Numbered from the stretch's first letter, positions 1 through 8,139 are shown. The stretch is 60,023 nucleotides of DNA from Hellea sp. (GCA_020627655.1 JAHDGM010000013.1:1-60023), one strand, 5' to 3'. Notes: a model not told the origin generated them from the sequence alone. Numbers and translations are program-made.

Positions 1-49
1 ACCACCCCGTTATGAGCGGGGGGCTCTAACCAAATTGAGCTATCCCCCC
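1..49 (-). tRNA. tRNA with CAT anticodon, 5' half only (Met or Ile2)
   Basis: Read on the minus strand, a seven-base acceptor strand (GGGGGGA) is followed by TA, a GCTC/GAGC D-stem and a CCCCG/CGGGG anticodon stem. The stem encloses the loop CTCATAA, giving anticodon CAT. The T arm and the 3' acceptor strand lie beyond the left edge of the window. The CAT anticodon fits elongator tRNA-Met or the tRNA-Ile whose C34 becomes lysidine; the missing half prevents a choice. The long D-loop with GG argues against initiator tRNA only weakly. Confidence 0.85.
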
Positions 50-186
50 ACTTGGTCATCGGCGCGCTGTATAGCCTGCGATTTTACCACATGCAAAGCC
101 TTTTCTGACGAAAATTTAACTGCGGCTGCGGCTGGCCTTGTGATGGTCTATCGCTTATGTCATTTTGACAGCCAAGGAGATGTCCT

Positions 187-894
187 ATGAAAGCCTTTTT
201 CCCCATCCTAGCCGGAGCCCTGCTCATGACTGCCACACCAGCTCACAGCCACGAAGACCATATCGGTAAAATCACCGTTTCCGGCACGGGTAACAGCTAT
301 CAGGCCCCGGATATCGCCACCGTATCCACCGGCGTGGTCACTCAGGCCTCCACAGCGCAAGAAGCGCTATCCGATAATAACCGGCAAATGAACGCCACGA
401 TTGACGCTTTGCTGGCCGCAGGCATTCTGCGCCGCCATATCCAGACGTCACAGCTCTCTCTGAACCCGCGCTATGATTATTCCAAAACAACCCGGGAACA
501 GCGCATTGTGGGCTACGAAGCCCGCAATACGGTTTCCGCCCGCAGCGAAGATATCAGCTCAGTGGGCGATATGATTGACGCTCTGGTCAAAGCCGGCGCC
601 AATAATATTAACGGCATTAATTTCGGTATCAAAGACGCCGAAGGGGCTAAATCCGAAGCCCGCCGCGAAGCCGTGAAATCCGCCCGCCGCAAAGCCGAGG
701 AAATGGCTCTGGCGGCCGGCGTGCGCCTTGGCCGTATTGTTCAGATGAGCGAAAGCTCTCAGGGTTTTCGCCCGCCGCAGCCTATGATGATGCGGGCCTC
801 AATGGGCGGCATGGCCGATGAAAGCGCCCCGGTCGAAGGCGGCGAACAGACACTTTCTGTTACCGTTTCAATCACATACGCGATAGAAGATTAA
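187..894 (+). CDS. SIMPL (DUF541) domain periplasmic protein
   Basis: This 235-residue exported protein has an N-terminal signal peptide (hydrophobic core at residues 4-18, likely cleaved near Ala-His-Ser). The SIMPL domain runs from about residue 28 to the C terminus: it opens with a V-S-G-T-G motif, has the family's QTSQLSLNPRYDY-like strand, and ends in a beta strand of alternating Val/Thr. Members of this family are periplasmic or outer-membrane proteins linked to stress tolerance, but no biochemical activity is established. An AAGGAGA Shine-Dalgarno lies seven bases before the ATG. It stands alone, convergent with the downstream cyclase gene, only nine bases separating their stop codons. 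Function beyond the family name is unknown. Confidence 0.85.
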   Translation: MKAFFPILAGALLMTATPAHSHEDHIGKITVSGTGNSYQAPDIATVSTGVVTQASTAQEALSDNNRQMNATIDALLAAGILRRHIQTSQLSLNPRYDYSKTTREQRIVGYEARNTVSARSEDISSVGDMIDALVKAGANNINGINFGIKDAEGAKSEARREAVKSARRKAEEMALAAGVRLGRIVQMSESSQGFRPPQPMMMRASMGGMADESAPVEGGEQTLSVTVSITYAIED

Positions 895-903
895 ACCTAC
901 GGA

Positions 904-1560
904 CTAGTCCGTCAGCCTGGCAAAGGCGCGCACGGGAAATGTGCCCATGCCCTCTATTTTAGGGGGCGCAGCCGTAAAGATAAAATCCTGATCCAAAGGC
1001 AGCTGATCCAGATGGGCCATATGCTCGATAATCAGAATCTCCGCGCCCAATAATATTGTATGCACCGGGCGTGTGCGCCCCCTTGTGTCGTCAATATTAT
1101 GACTATCAATCCCTACAAGAACGGCGCCCTGGCTTTTTAAATATTCCGCCGCCGCCCCGGTCATAAAAGGATGGCCTTCAAAATAGGCAGGGCTGTTCCA
1201 ATGTCTGGACCAATCCGTACGCACCAGAACCGCTTTACCCTTAACGTCATATCCTTTGAACGCGTCCGGTCCAATTTCATCCATGCCCCGCGCGTCAATG
1301 ACAATCCCAGGCAATTCAGCAACAGCGTCCAGAGCCGTCTGGGCCAGGTCTTTGCCGTGTGCATAGCGGTGAAACGGGCAGTCCAGATATGTTCCCGTAT
1401 TGGCAACCATATCAATACGGCCGATTTGGAATTCTGTACCCGGCTCATAAAGCTCCCGCGAAGCCTCTCGCGACCAGTAATCACAAATCACAGGGGCCGG
1501 AAGACCCTTATAAGTGACCAGACCGTCAAACACATTATGAGATAAATCAATGAGTTTCAT
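904..1560 (-). CDS. Cyclase-family (kynurenine formamidase-like) hydrolase
   Basis: The 218-residue product belongs to the cyclase family (PF04199), which includes kynurenine formamidase and isatin hydrolase: metal-dependent enzymes that open amide or lactam bonds. I start it at the ATG at 1560 (MKLIDLSHNV); the reading frame stays open upstream to 1629, but that part lies in the panD terminator. Typical members carry HxGTHxDxPxH as metal ligands. Here the motif reads N-T-G-T-Y-L-D-C-P-F-H, so the first and second His are replaced by Asn and Tyr. The Asp, Pro and last His remain, as does a later GIDSHNID segment. Such variants form a recognisable subfamily whose substrate I do not know. Calling it a kynurenine formamidase would be unsafe. 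Confidence 0.75.
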   Translation of the reverse strand: MKLIDLSHNVFDGLVTYKGLPAPVICDYWSREASRELYEPGTEFQIGRIDMVANTGTYLDCPFHRYAHGKDLAQTALDAVAELPGIVIDARGMDEIGPDAFKGYDVKGKAVLVRTDWSRHWNSPAYFEGHPFMTGAAAEYLKSQGAVLVGIDSHNIDDTRGRTRPVHTILLGAEILIIEHMAHLDQLPLDQDFIFTAAPPKIEGMGTFPVRAFARLTD

Positions 1561-1601
1561 GGTCCAATCATGCCATCCCTGTTCACCCGCGTCCAGACAG
1601 C

Positions 1602-1626
1602 AAAAAGCCGCCCTTAAGAGGCGGCT
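1602..1626 (-). terminator. Rho-independent terminator of panD
   Basis: On the minus strand AGCCGCC pairs with GGCGGCT around a seven-base loop and is followed by TTTTTG. It lies just after the panD stop codon and before the cyclase start, so it separates the two minus-strand genes. Confidence 0.8.
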
Positions 1627-1674
1627 CATATAATGTCATGTAGAACGCTCTAATTCACACCCTAATTTACAACC

Positions 1675-2037
1675 CTAATTCAAATTGGGTACGTAAACCT
1701 CATTATTCTCATCCAAAAGCACAACATTAGGCGCATAATTGCGCGCTTTTTCCGCTTCCATCTGGCAATAGGTGATAATGATAATCTTATCGCCGATTTG
1801 CACGCGGCGGGCCGCAGCGCCGTTCAAACCAAAGGTTTTGGAACCGCGCGGGGCGGTAATGGCATAGGTGGTAAAGCGCTCACCATTATTGATGTTCAGA
1901 ATATCAACCTGCTCATTGGGCAGAATACCGGCCCGCTCGAGCAAATCCTGATCAATAGAAATCGACCCTTCATAATGTAAATCCGCCTGAGTCACAGTGG
2001 CCCGGTGAATTTTACCTTTCATCATGGTGAGTAGCAT
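1675..2037 (-). CDS. panD: Aspartate 1-decarboxylase proenzyme
   Basis: PanD makes beta-alanine from L-aspartate for pantothenate and coenzyme A synthesis in the cytoplasm. The 120-residue protein has the self-cleavage site G-S in HYEGSISID (Gly24-Ser25 counted from the chosen start), where the pyruvoyl cofactor forms. It also has the conserved TYAI, NGAAAR and DKIIIITY segments. I start at the ATG at 2037, which matches the usual MLLTMxKGKIHRA N terminus and has an AGGAGG Shine-Dalgarno directly upstream. The open frame reaches ten codons further, but that extension has no ribosome site. The other pantothenate gene in the window, a panE-like gene, is 49 kb away. Confidence 0.95.
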   Translation of the reverse strand: MLLTMMKGKIHRATVTQADLHYEGSISIDQDLLERAGILPNEQVDILNINNGERFTTYAITAPRGSKTFGLNGAAARRVQIGDKIIIITYCQMEAEKARNYAPNVVLLDENNEVYVPNLN

Positions 2038-2340
2038 ACGCCCTCCTCTACTGGTTACAGCCATCATATAGGGACTATATCACTATATTAAAGGGGTGAA
2101 GCCCCAGGCGCGCATAGCAGCTATGTTCCGCATTTATCCGGCGTTCAGATTAAGGCTTAAGTTTAGGCTTGAAGTATTCGCATGAGAATATACATGCAGC
2201 TCATCTATTTAAAATCTCATAAGATTTCTAGACTATAAAAGGTCAAGAAGTATATTCTTTTGATCGTACAAAGTTAAACCAATAAGTAGCAAATCAGTAA
2301 CTAATAAAATTACCCATTGCTTGATTCAGTTGCTAGGATA
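2038..2340. other. Gap between panD and the giant fusion gene
   Basis: No gene is visible here. From about 2038 to 2160 the composition resembles the chromosome; from about 2165 onward it becomes AT-rich like the large gene that follows, so the left edge of the insert probably lies near 2160-2200. The panD promoter should be in 2050-2150, where TATA-rich direct repeats (ACTATAT, CACTATATT) occur. No T-tailed hairpin follows the giant gene's stop codon. I found no convincing direct repeat shared with 7021-7183. Confidence 0.5.
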
Positions 2341-5300
2341 CTAATATCCGGCATCGAGAAGATTTTGATATACATCTTGCCAACCATCCCTGCAATAAAA
2401 CTTTGCGTATGAAGAGGCCAAAAGATTGAGGTATTTTTCAGCATTTTCGACTCCTAGTTTTGGGTAAAACTCATCATCTATATGATAATCATTGTATTTA
2501 ATCATTTCAGAAAAAGAAAAGCCTACACCAGCCAAATAATTATAGGTTGTTTTCATTTCTTCAAAGTCATCAACCGAAACATGGTTACCAAAAACCTTTC
2601 TTATGCTCGCCTTAGAACTTTTTCCCATCATGAGACTGTCTAGCGACGGTGCATACAATGCAAAATTTGACGATTTTGATTGACCAGATGTTATTCCCTT
2701 GAAGTCTTTATAAATAGCGAAATAGGCTATGTCGAAACCTGCAGAAATTGAAAAATCAATGGTTTCATTAATATTGGATATACTTTGCTTAGGCCCACCT
2801 AGAATAAAATACCCTTTAGAAAAAATGCCCACTTCGTGCAAATCTGCAACTATACGTTTGATATCATCATTATCAGGTATAAAAGCCCCTTTAAGTGTTG
2901 ATTTGCCCTTCATTATTCGCCTGATGTCGGCATTGCCTGTCTCGACCCCAAAAGCGAGCAAGTTGCATCCACTCCCAGCAAGTAGCGCGACAAAATTAGG
3001 AATCAATTCGCAATAATCCATAAAATCTTCTATCCTCATCAACCCTCTCCAACTCAATGAATTCCCATTGTCAAAATGAGTTTTGAATTCAGTCATACGA
3101 TTTAAAAATTCGCGGCTCCAATTGACTTTTCTTTGAGTGTCACCTGCCTTAGGCTTAGCTGGAAAAATATTGTCATCAACAAATTGAAGGCGCGTTACTT
3201 TATGAGCTTCAGAAATATAAAATACCTCTTCAACAACATCCTTAGCAGTTCGTCTATTCTCACCATGTTTTCCACCGATCAAAGCCTCAGTGCAAAATGA
3301 ACAATCCCACTCGCAGCCCCTTGACATAACTATATGGGCCTCAAGACCCTGCTTGTTTCTCGTAAAGGCTGGTTCATATTGCGCGGCATCACCATTCCAA
3401 TGTTTAAATTGCTCTCTGGAAGCCCAGGAAAGTAGTGGCCACCTCCTTTCATATTCTTGCGATGACTTAGTTCTAACTTGAAATAATTTTTTTCTGATTA
3501 CACTTGGTGTTTGATTTTTTTCTCGATCTTTTTTTCTAGAAGAGAAAGCAATTATATTGTCCTGTTGCTCGACAAGGTCGTCATCAGGGTCGTTAGCGAT
3601 AAATGCTAATGGCTCTTCTCCAGGCCCCACGACAATAAAATCATATGAAATACCCTTCTGTTCTATCTGTTCCGGTGTCATTAGTGTTACTGCATGCCCT
3701 CCTAAAACAATTTTGCATTTGCTTCCCTTTAGATCTTCAGCAATCATTCTCGTCGTGTTTAACGAACTAACAACAGTACTTATTCCAACAATATCGAACT
3801 CCCCTAATCGGTTGATCAGGTCGGTGTGTGGAATTGAATACCTGTGAGCATCAATAATTTCCACATAATGCCCTTGCGATGAAAGGTGAGCCGCAATTTG
3901 CCCCAGTCCTAGAGGAGGTGATCCCCCATTAATTTCTCCACCACCATCTATTTTTGGCCGATTTCGAGGGTCAAAAATTGGAGGTAAAAGCAGCGCTATG
4001 GACTTCCCGACTTTCCAAAATTCATCTAAAGTTTGCCTTACTTCCGGATGTAAGTTCATTGGTTCAGAAATGTATTTGAGCCGCGTTTTTGAGATGTTTG
4101 GAATTGAAGAAATGGGTGGCAAACCCCAACCATAATATCCGCCAGATCGGCGTCGCGACTTATCTGATTTTTGCGCAGCTCTTCTTGATAATGTATAATA
4201 CGATATTATTTCTCTAGTTAGCCAGTAATGCTCTTCGAATGAGATCGCTTTCTTTGCAAAATCAAGCCTCAACCTCCGCAATTCATGTAATTCTGCTTTA
4301 TTATGATTAGGAGCAATACTAGCCACAAATCGCGAACTATCAGGCCCAAATATATACGATAAACCGCTCCAACGTGTAGAAACATCTGGATCAGATACTA
4401 GTCCCTCGATCGCCAAGACTAGAGACTCCGGAGATAGTTCTCTAAGCGTGTACATAACATTCCGAGTTTGATCACCTCTCCATGTAGCACTCAAATCATC
4501 GGCAATATAGCGATCACTACCTCTTTCAAGTGATGGAATTAACGTTCGTAAATACATCAAAGAAGCAAAAGCCTTACTTTTTTTCGATTTTTCGACTTCG
4601 TTCTCAATGAAAACCAACTTCTCTCGCCAAACTTTTTCACACCTATTAAACTCTTCATCAAAGATTAATTTGAATGAATCACCTAGTTGTGCAACGAAAG
4701 CTTGAACATCTTCTTTCACATCTAAATCAAGGGTAAGGGTTTTTGCAAAATATTGTCGAGCCAGCATTGTCGAACATGCGACAATTGCGTTGCGTTCAAG
4801 GTTTTCATCACTTGTTGCAAATAAAGGAAAAATTTTAAACAATTCGTCGAATTTTTTTTCGGATAACGAAATATAATATATAGTTTGACTTAGTAAAAAT
4901 GGGCTTTGTAAAAAAAAGGATTTTAGCTTGCCTTTTATATTTTTAGCAAAATCATTTACATCTGAGTACTTTGAAGAAGCTGCTATCCACCTCCACGAGG
5001 CATCAATCAACCAAGGCCTTCTTTCAGAATGAGTCAGTTGTTTTTGTAAGGCAGCCCCTACTGATACTAATGCAGAATTAATTTTTTTAGCTAGACTAGC
5101 ATTAGACGTTTTGTGTAGATCTTCAAGTGCATTTAGATAAGTGCAAAGTGTTTTCCAATTATCATCGTTTAAACCTTCGTCACATATATCTAATATCTCT
5201 TTTAATGCCATAGTTTCAGTTAAGGATGGCTCACGAGATAGCATTTCTGCAATCATTTTTCCCGCATTGCGTCTATCTCGCCAATCTAAACTACCAGTCA

Positions 5301-7020
5301 ACTCTCTTAGGTATAAGGGAGAAAAATAAGTTGGGTCTACGCCCATTCCACTCAAGAGCTCTGAGATACTTTTTGCTGATAATACCGTTTTCAAGGACTC
5401 CGTGCTTATATGAGTTCTAACTTTTACTGAACTCTGTAGCGATGCTCTAAGCCCTTCAATGCGCGCATCATTAGGTGTTTCGTTAGGAAGTAAACAGACT
5501 CTTACCTCAACACTTGTTTTGTTTAGCTTCTGTTTTCGACCAAATAAATCAAGGTCTGAAAGTTTGTTTAGTAGATCTGAAATTTTCTGAACATTTTTCA
5601 ACGACGAGTATACTGAAATTCTACTGGGATTAATTTTTGCGGTCTCTAACGAAGTAGAAACCTTTCTATAGTCCCCAAAGTAGCTTGAATATGGTTCGGC
5701 AGAATTTATTCCTTCTTTTGCAATCACGTTCTTTGTCATGACATATAAATTTTCGCGTAATTCCGATCTAATGATTGTTAATAGTACATTTCTATGAGCC
5801 GTAAATTGCTCATCTTGCTTCCTAAAAGAGTTGGGATGTACTATTATACGTTTATCTTCTTCTAGAAGCTTTAAAAGATCTGGATTAATATTAGCCTTAC
5901 TTCTGGTTGTAATAATTTGATAAGGAAGCTTCAGTTTATGGATGATCCGGTCATACAAAATATCCAATAACTTTTCCTCCGCCGGGTGTTTTAGTACAAG
6001 AGCTAGATCTTCTTCTATATGTGCCGATTTTATACTAGATAGCTTCACTTCGTTTAGAGACTGCTCATCTGTCGCATCATCAATACTTGACGATGATTCA
6101 CCAATACCTAGTGACTGCCCAGGAATTGAAAAAAGAGGTAGTATAGGTTCTTTCTTTTCTCCCAACACTACACGTCCATTACGAATCCTCACATCCGTAT
6201 AGTTCTGGGCTAATTTTATCGTACTGTATTGAGGCCCAATACGGGTTTTACCTAATTCAATTTGAGAAAAAAAAGATTTAACAATTTGATCGGTTGTAAA
6301 AAAGAGCTTGTTAACCTCGACTGATTTTTCAGTAGCAAGATTATACTTAACGATTGGTGGTTTCGGGTTAATTTGAGATCGTACAATACGACCACGGTAT
6401 TCACCTGAGCTTAATACAAATCGGCCTTTACCCTTTTCGTTAGTATCGTCCGATCCATAGTAAACATGACTCGCGCCCAGTGCACAAATTATGCAAGCAC
6501 AACTCGGTTGTGTTTCATAATCTCGACACGGTTCGAGTGTAGAAAAAACATGTAGTCTTTCTGAATTAGTGTGTTGTACCAATAATGATCCTGCTCGAGC
6601 GAAGAGACGCTCAAATTCGATCGGACTTACATTACTTTGCAGCCATGCTTTTTGAGAGTAAGCCTTATTTATACTCGATAGGCAACCTTCGACACCTTTC
6701 TTAGCACGTATCCCAAACAATGCATTTATGATTGCAAAAGGCTCTGCATGCATTTCCGATCCAGTTCTCTTTCTATGCGCTCCGAGAACCTCCATTTTTT
6801 CATTAGTAAGAACAGCGCCAACATAAGGATCATCAAAAGGGTTTGGTTTTGTTGATAACTTGTCCATCTCCGCGAATGAACAAAAGTCCAGTAAATCCTC
6901 CAATACACTTTCAAAGTATTTAGCACTTTTTAAGTTGGAATTATTTTTAGAAAAAATTTCTTCAGCAGCGATTTTATCATTTTCGGAATATTTAAAATTT
7001 TTTTTAAAGTCATCAATCAT
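2341..7020 (-). CDS. Giant fusion: zinc deaminase, unknown helical region, B12-binding-type and radical SAM domains
   Basis: The 1559-residue intact product has four parts. (1) Residues about 55-215 are a RibD/dCMP-type zinc deaminase: PNP-x4-YVGAV, catalytic HAE (His91, Glu93), T-L-E-P-C with Cys165, and Cys174 nine residues on, the RibD spacing. (2) Residues about 230-1000 match nothing I know; they look mostly helical, with some beta/alpha stretches. (3) Residues about 1003-1140 resemble the cobalamin-binding domain of class B radical SAM enzymes: LLLPP, SPPLGLGQIAAHL, VEIIDAHRY, IVLGGHAVT and VVGPGEE, without the DxHxxG base-on motif. (4) Residues about 1225-1400 are a radical SAM core with C1236-x3-C1240-x2-C1243, a FVDDN strand and FGVETGN. 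The C-terminal 150 residues are unassigned. Family knowledge predicts pyrimidine or purine deamination plus cobalamin-assisted radical chemistry; the substrate is unknown. Codon use is strongly AT-rich. No clear Shine-Dalgarno precedes the ATG, and no partner gene is adjacent apart from the ParB-like gene upstream on the same strand. Confidence 0.85.
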   Translation of the reverse strand: MIDDFKKNFKYSENDKIAAEEIFSKNNSNLKSAKYFESVLEDLLDFCSFAEMDKLSTKPNPFDDPYVGAVLTNEKMEVLGAHRKRTGSEMHAEPFAIINALFGIRAKKGVEGCLSSINKAYSQKAWLQSNVSPIEFERLFARAGSLLVQHTNSERLHVFSTLEPCRDYETQPSCACIICALGASHVYYGSDDTNEKGKGRFVLSSGEYRGRIVRSQINPKPPIVKYNLATEKSVEVNKLFFTTDQIVKSFFSQIELGKTRIGPQYSTIKLAQNYTDVRIRNGRVVLGEKKEPILPLFSIPGQSLGIGESSSSIDDATDEQSLNEVKLSSIKSAHIEEDLALVLKHPAEEKLLDILYDRIIHKLKLPYQIITTRSKANINPDLLKLLEEDKRIIVHPNSFRKQDEQFTAHRNVLLTIIRSELRENLYVMTKNVIAKEGINSAEPYSSYFGDYRKVSTSLETAKINPSRISVYSSLKNVQKISDLLNKLSDLDLFGRKQKLNKTSVEVRVCLLPNETPNDARIEGLRASLQSSVKVRTHISTESLKTVLSAKSISELLSGMGVDPTYFSPLYLRELTGSLDWRDRRNAGKMIAEMLSREPSLTETMALKEILDICDEGLNDDNWKTLCTYLNALEDLHKTSNASLAKKINSALVSVGAALQKQLTHSERRPWLIDASWRWIAASSKYSDVNDFAKNIKGKLKSFFLQSPFLLSQTIYYISLSEKKFDELFKIFPLFATSDENLERNAIVACSTMLARQYFAKTLTLDLDVKEDVQAFVAQLGDSFKLIFDEEFNRCEKVWREKLVFIENEVEKSKKSKAFASLMYLRTLIPSLERGSDRYIADDLSATWRGDQTRNVMYTLRELSPESLVLAIEGLVSDPDVSTRWSGLSYIFGPDSSRFVASIAPNHNKAELHELRRLRLDFAKKAISFEEHYWLTREIISYYTLSRRAAQKSDKSRRRSGGYYGWGLPPISSIPNISKTRLKYISEPMNLHPEVRQTLDEFWKVGKSIALLLPPIFDPRNRPKIDGGGEINGGSPPLGLGQIAAHLSSQGHYVEIIDAHRYSIPHTDLINRLGEFDIVGISTVVSSLNTTRMIAEDLKGSKCKIVLGGHAVTLMTPEQIEQKGISYDFIVVGPGEEPLAFIANDPDDDLVEQQDNIIAFSSRKKDREKNQTPSVIRKKLFQVRTKSSQEYERRWPLLSWASREQFKHWNGDAAQYEPAFTRNKQGLEAHIVMSRGCEWDCSFCTEALIGGKHGENRRTAKDVVEEVFYISEAHKVTRLQFVDDNIFPAKPKAGDTQRKVNWSREFLNRMTEFKTHFDNGNSLSWRGLMRIEDFMDYCELIPNFVALLAGSGCNLLAFGVETGNADIRRIMKGKSTLKGAFIPDNDDIKRIVADLHEVGIFSKGYFILGGPKQSISNINETIDFSISAGFDIAYFAIYKDFKGITSGQSKSSNFALYAPSLDSLMMGKSSKASIRKVFGNHVSVDDFEEMKTTYNYLAGVGFSFSEMIKYNDYHIDDEFYPKLGVENAEKYLNLLASSYAKFYCRDGWQDVYQNLLDAGY

Positions 7021-7040
7021 TACAAGACCTGATAGGTATA

Positions 7041-7053
7041 CAGCTAGTAGCTG
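7041..7053. promoter_or_regulatory. Palindrome upstream of the giant gene
   Basis: CAGCTA-G-TAGCTG is a perfect 13-base inverted repeat, 21 bases before the ATG of the 1559-residue gene. Its place in the leader suits an operator or a small RNA hairpin. No regulator is identified. Confidence 0.3.
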
Positions 7054-7183
7054 TAGTCGGTTATTGCCCTCAAATACACCTTTCGAGAATAAGAGTCATC
7101 AAAGTTATGAACTAGTTGGAATTGCTTGTGTCTTATGTAAGGATTTCAGGTCGTCCACTCGGATGTGTACTAGTCTTCACCAC

Positions 7184-7909
7184 TCACTCATAGCGCCAGT
7201 GCGGGGTTGGGCGGGTCAGGCGGCCCATGATTTCTTTGAATATGCGGGGGGATGGATAGCGCAGGGTGACCGTTCCGCGTCCGGCATAGTCGCGGACTTT
7301 GGCCCGGCATTCCAGAGCATTCTCTAGAATCTGTTCGGCGAAATCCGTATTGGGAATGGCCGTGTCTTGTATCAAGCGGCCATTGGGCCCCACATAGCGC
7401 AGACGCCGGGCCAGAGTTTCGGCGGCCCGGACGGAAAGTTTGTTTTTGATAATAATATCCGCCAGAGCTTCGGGATCGGGCATGGTAGCCACGGCGCGGG
7501 CATGGCCGATTTTGATCTGCCCGGTAATAAGAAGCTCTTGCAGGCGGGGCGAGAGATTAGCCAGTCGCAGAATATTGCTGATATGACTACGGGAGCAGCC
7601 AAGCACAGCGGCGGTGCGCGTTTTGTTATATCCGGTTTTATCCATAAAGGCCGAGAGCCGCCGGGCTCTTTCTATGGGGGTGAATTTTTTATCCAGCGGA
7701 TTCTCGGCCAGATCGACCTGACCTGCCTGATCCATTTGATCGGAATGTTCGGCCATATTATAGGGGCCCGGTTCAGATGGCCGCAAATGGGGATGGTTGC
7801 GACCAAGGTCCTTGGGCTCTGTCTCCTTCGCGCCGACAGCACGGAGCATAAGCGCCAGGTCACGGTCCGCGGATTGGGGCGCATAATCTTGGTGTGAGTT
7901 TTCCGGCAT
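7184..7909 (-). CDS. ParB-like DNA-binding protein lacking the CTPase domain
   Basis: The 241-residue protein matches the central and C-terminal parts of ParB/Spo0J. Residues about 68-145 follow the ParB helix-turn-helix domain: the ENP-LDKKFTPIERARRL entry, GCSRSHISNILRLANL as recognition region, and KIGHARAVA. The last 30 residues (RGTVTLRYPSPRIFKEIMGRL-like) recall the ParB dimerisation tail. The N-terminal domain that binds CTP and carries GxxRxxA and ERR-type motifs is absent; instead there are about 65 polar residues. It therefore cannot act as a CTP-gated sliding clamp as chromosomal ParB does. It could be a site-specific DNA-binding regulator or a domain-loss paralogue. Composition is chromosomal, unlike the neighbour at 2341-7020. 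I see no parA next to it. Confidence 0.75.
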   Translation of the reverse strand: MPENSHQDYAPQSADRDLALMLRAVGAKETEPKDLGRNHPHLRPSEPGPYNMAEHSDQMDQAGQVDLAENPLDKKFTPIERARRLSAFMDKTGYNKTRTAAVLGCSRSHISNILRLANLSPRLQELLITGQIKIGHARAVATMPDPEALADIIIKNKLSVRAAETLARRLRYVGPNGRLIQDTAIPNTDFAEQILENALECRAKVRDYAGRGTVTLRYPSPRIFKEIMGRLTRPTPHWRYE

Positions 7910-7926
7910 TAAGGAGACCTGTATAA

Positions 7927-7969
7927 ATTATAGATGAGCGGATCAGGCGCGCTTTGAATGGTTCAAAGC
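7927..7969 (-). promoter_or_regulatory. Putative promoter and operator of the ParB-like gene
   Basis: On the minus strand a perfect TATAAT lies at 7932-7927, about 18 bases before the ATG. Just upstream, GCTTTGAA-TGG-TTCAAAGC (7951-7969) is a perfect inverted repeat covering the expected -35 position. No good -35 hexamer is present. A repeat in this place is typical of autoregulation by a helix-turn-helix protein; the link to the ParB-like product is inference. Confidence 0.4.
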
Positions 7970-8069
7970 CGCAGCGATGATTATGGGTCTATAATACAGG
8001 GCCGAAATAAAACTTCCAAGTGGGTTAAGCGGCTCGGAAAAGCGGCTTAAAATTTGGCCAAAAAAAACC

Positions 8070-8115
8070 ACCTGAAAACCACTTAAAAACTTGCCTTGAA
8101 AACCATCTTAAAAAA
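8070..8115. repeat. Two imperfect A-rich tandem units
   Basis: Two units of roughly 24 bases follow each other: CCACCTGAAAACCACTTAAAAA and TTGCCTTGAAAACCATCTTAAAAAA share CTTGAAAACCA-C-TTAAAAA-like cores. They lie just beyond the terminator of the dehydrogenase operon. No function is evident. Confidence 0.4.
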
Positions 8116-8139
8116 CGCGTGTAAATTTGGTTTCACGCG
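8110..8139 (-). terminator. Rho-independent terminator of the BCCT/dehydrogenase operon
   Basis: On the minus strand CGCGTG pairs with CACGCG around a 12-base loop, followed by TTTTTT. It begins 25 bases after the aldehyde dehydrogenase stop codon. Confidence 0.75.

Noticed and set aside
1561-1629. 23-codon N-terminal extension of the cyclase gene
   Set aside because: It lies in the panD terminator hairpin and the internal ATG at 1560 gives the standard family N terminus.
2038-7183. Attachment sites or terminal repeats bounding the AT-rich insert
   Set aside because: Comparison of the two flanks by eye showed no convincing direct or inverted repeat, and there is no integrase or transposase.
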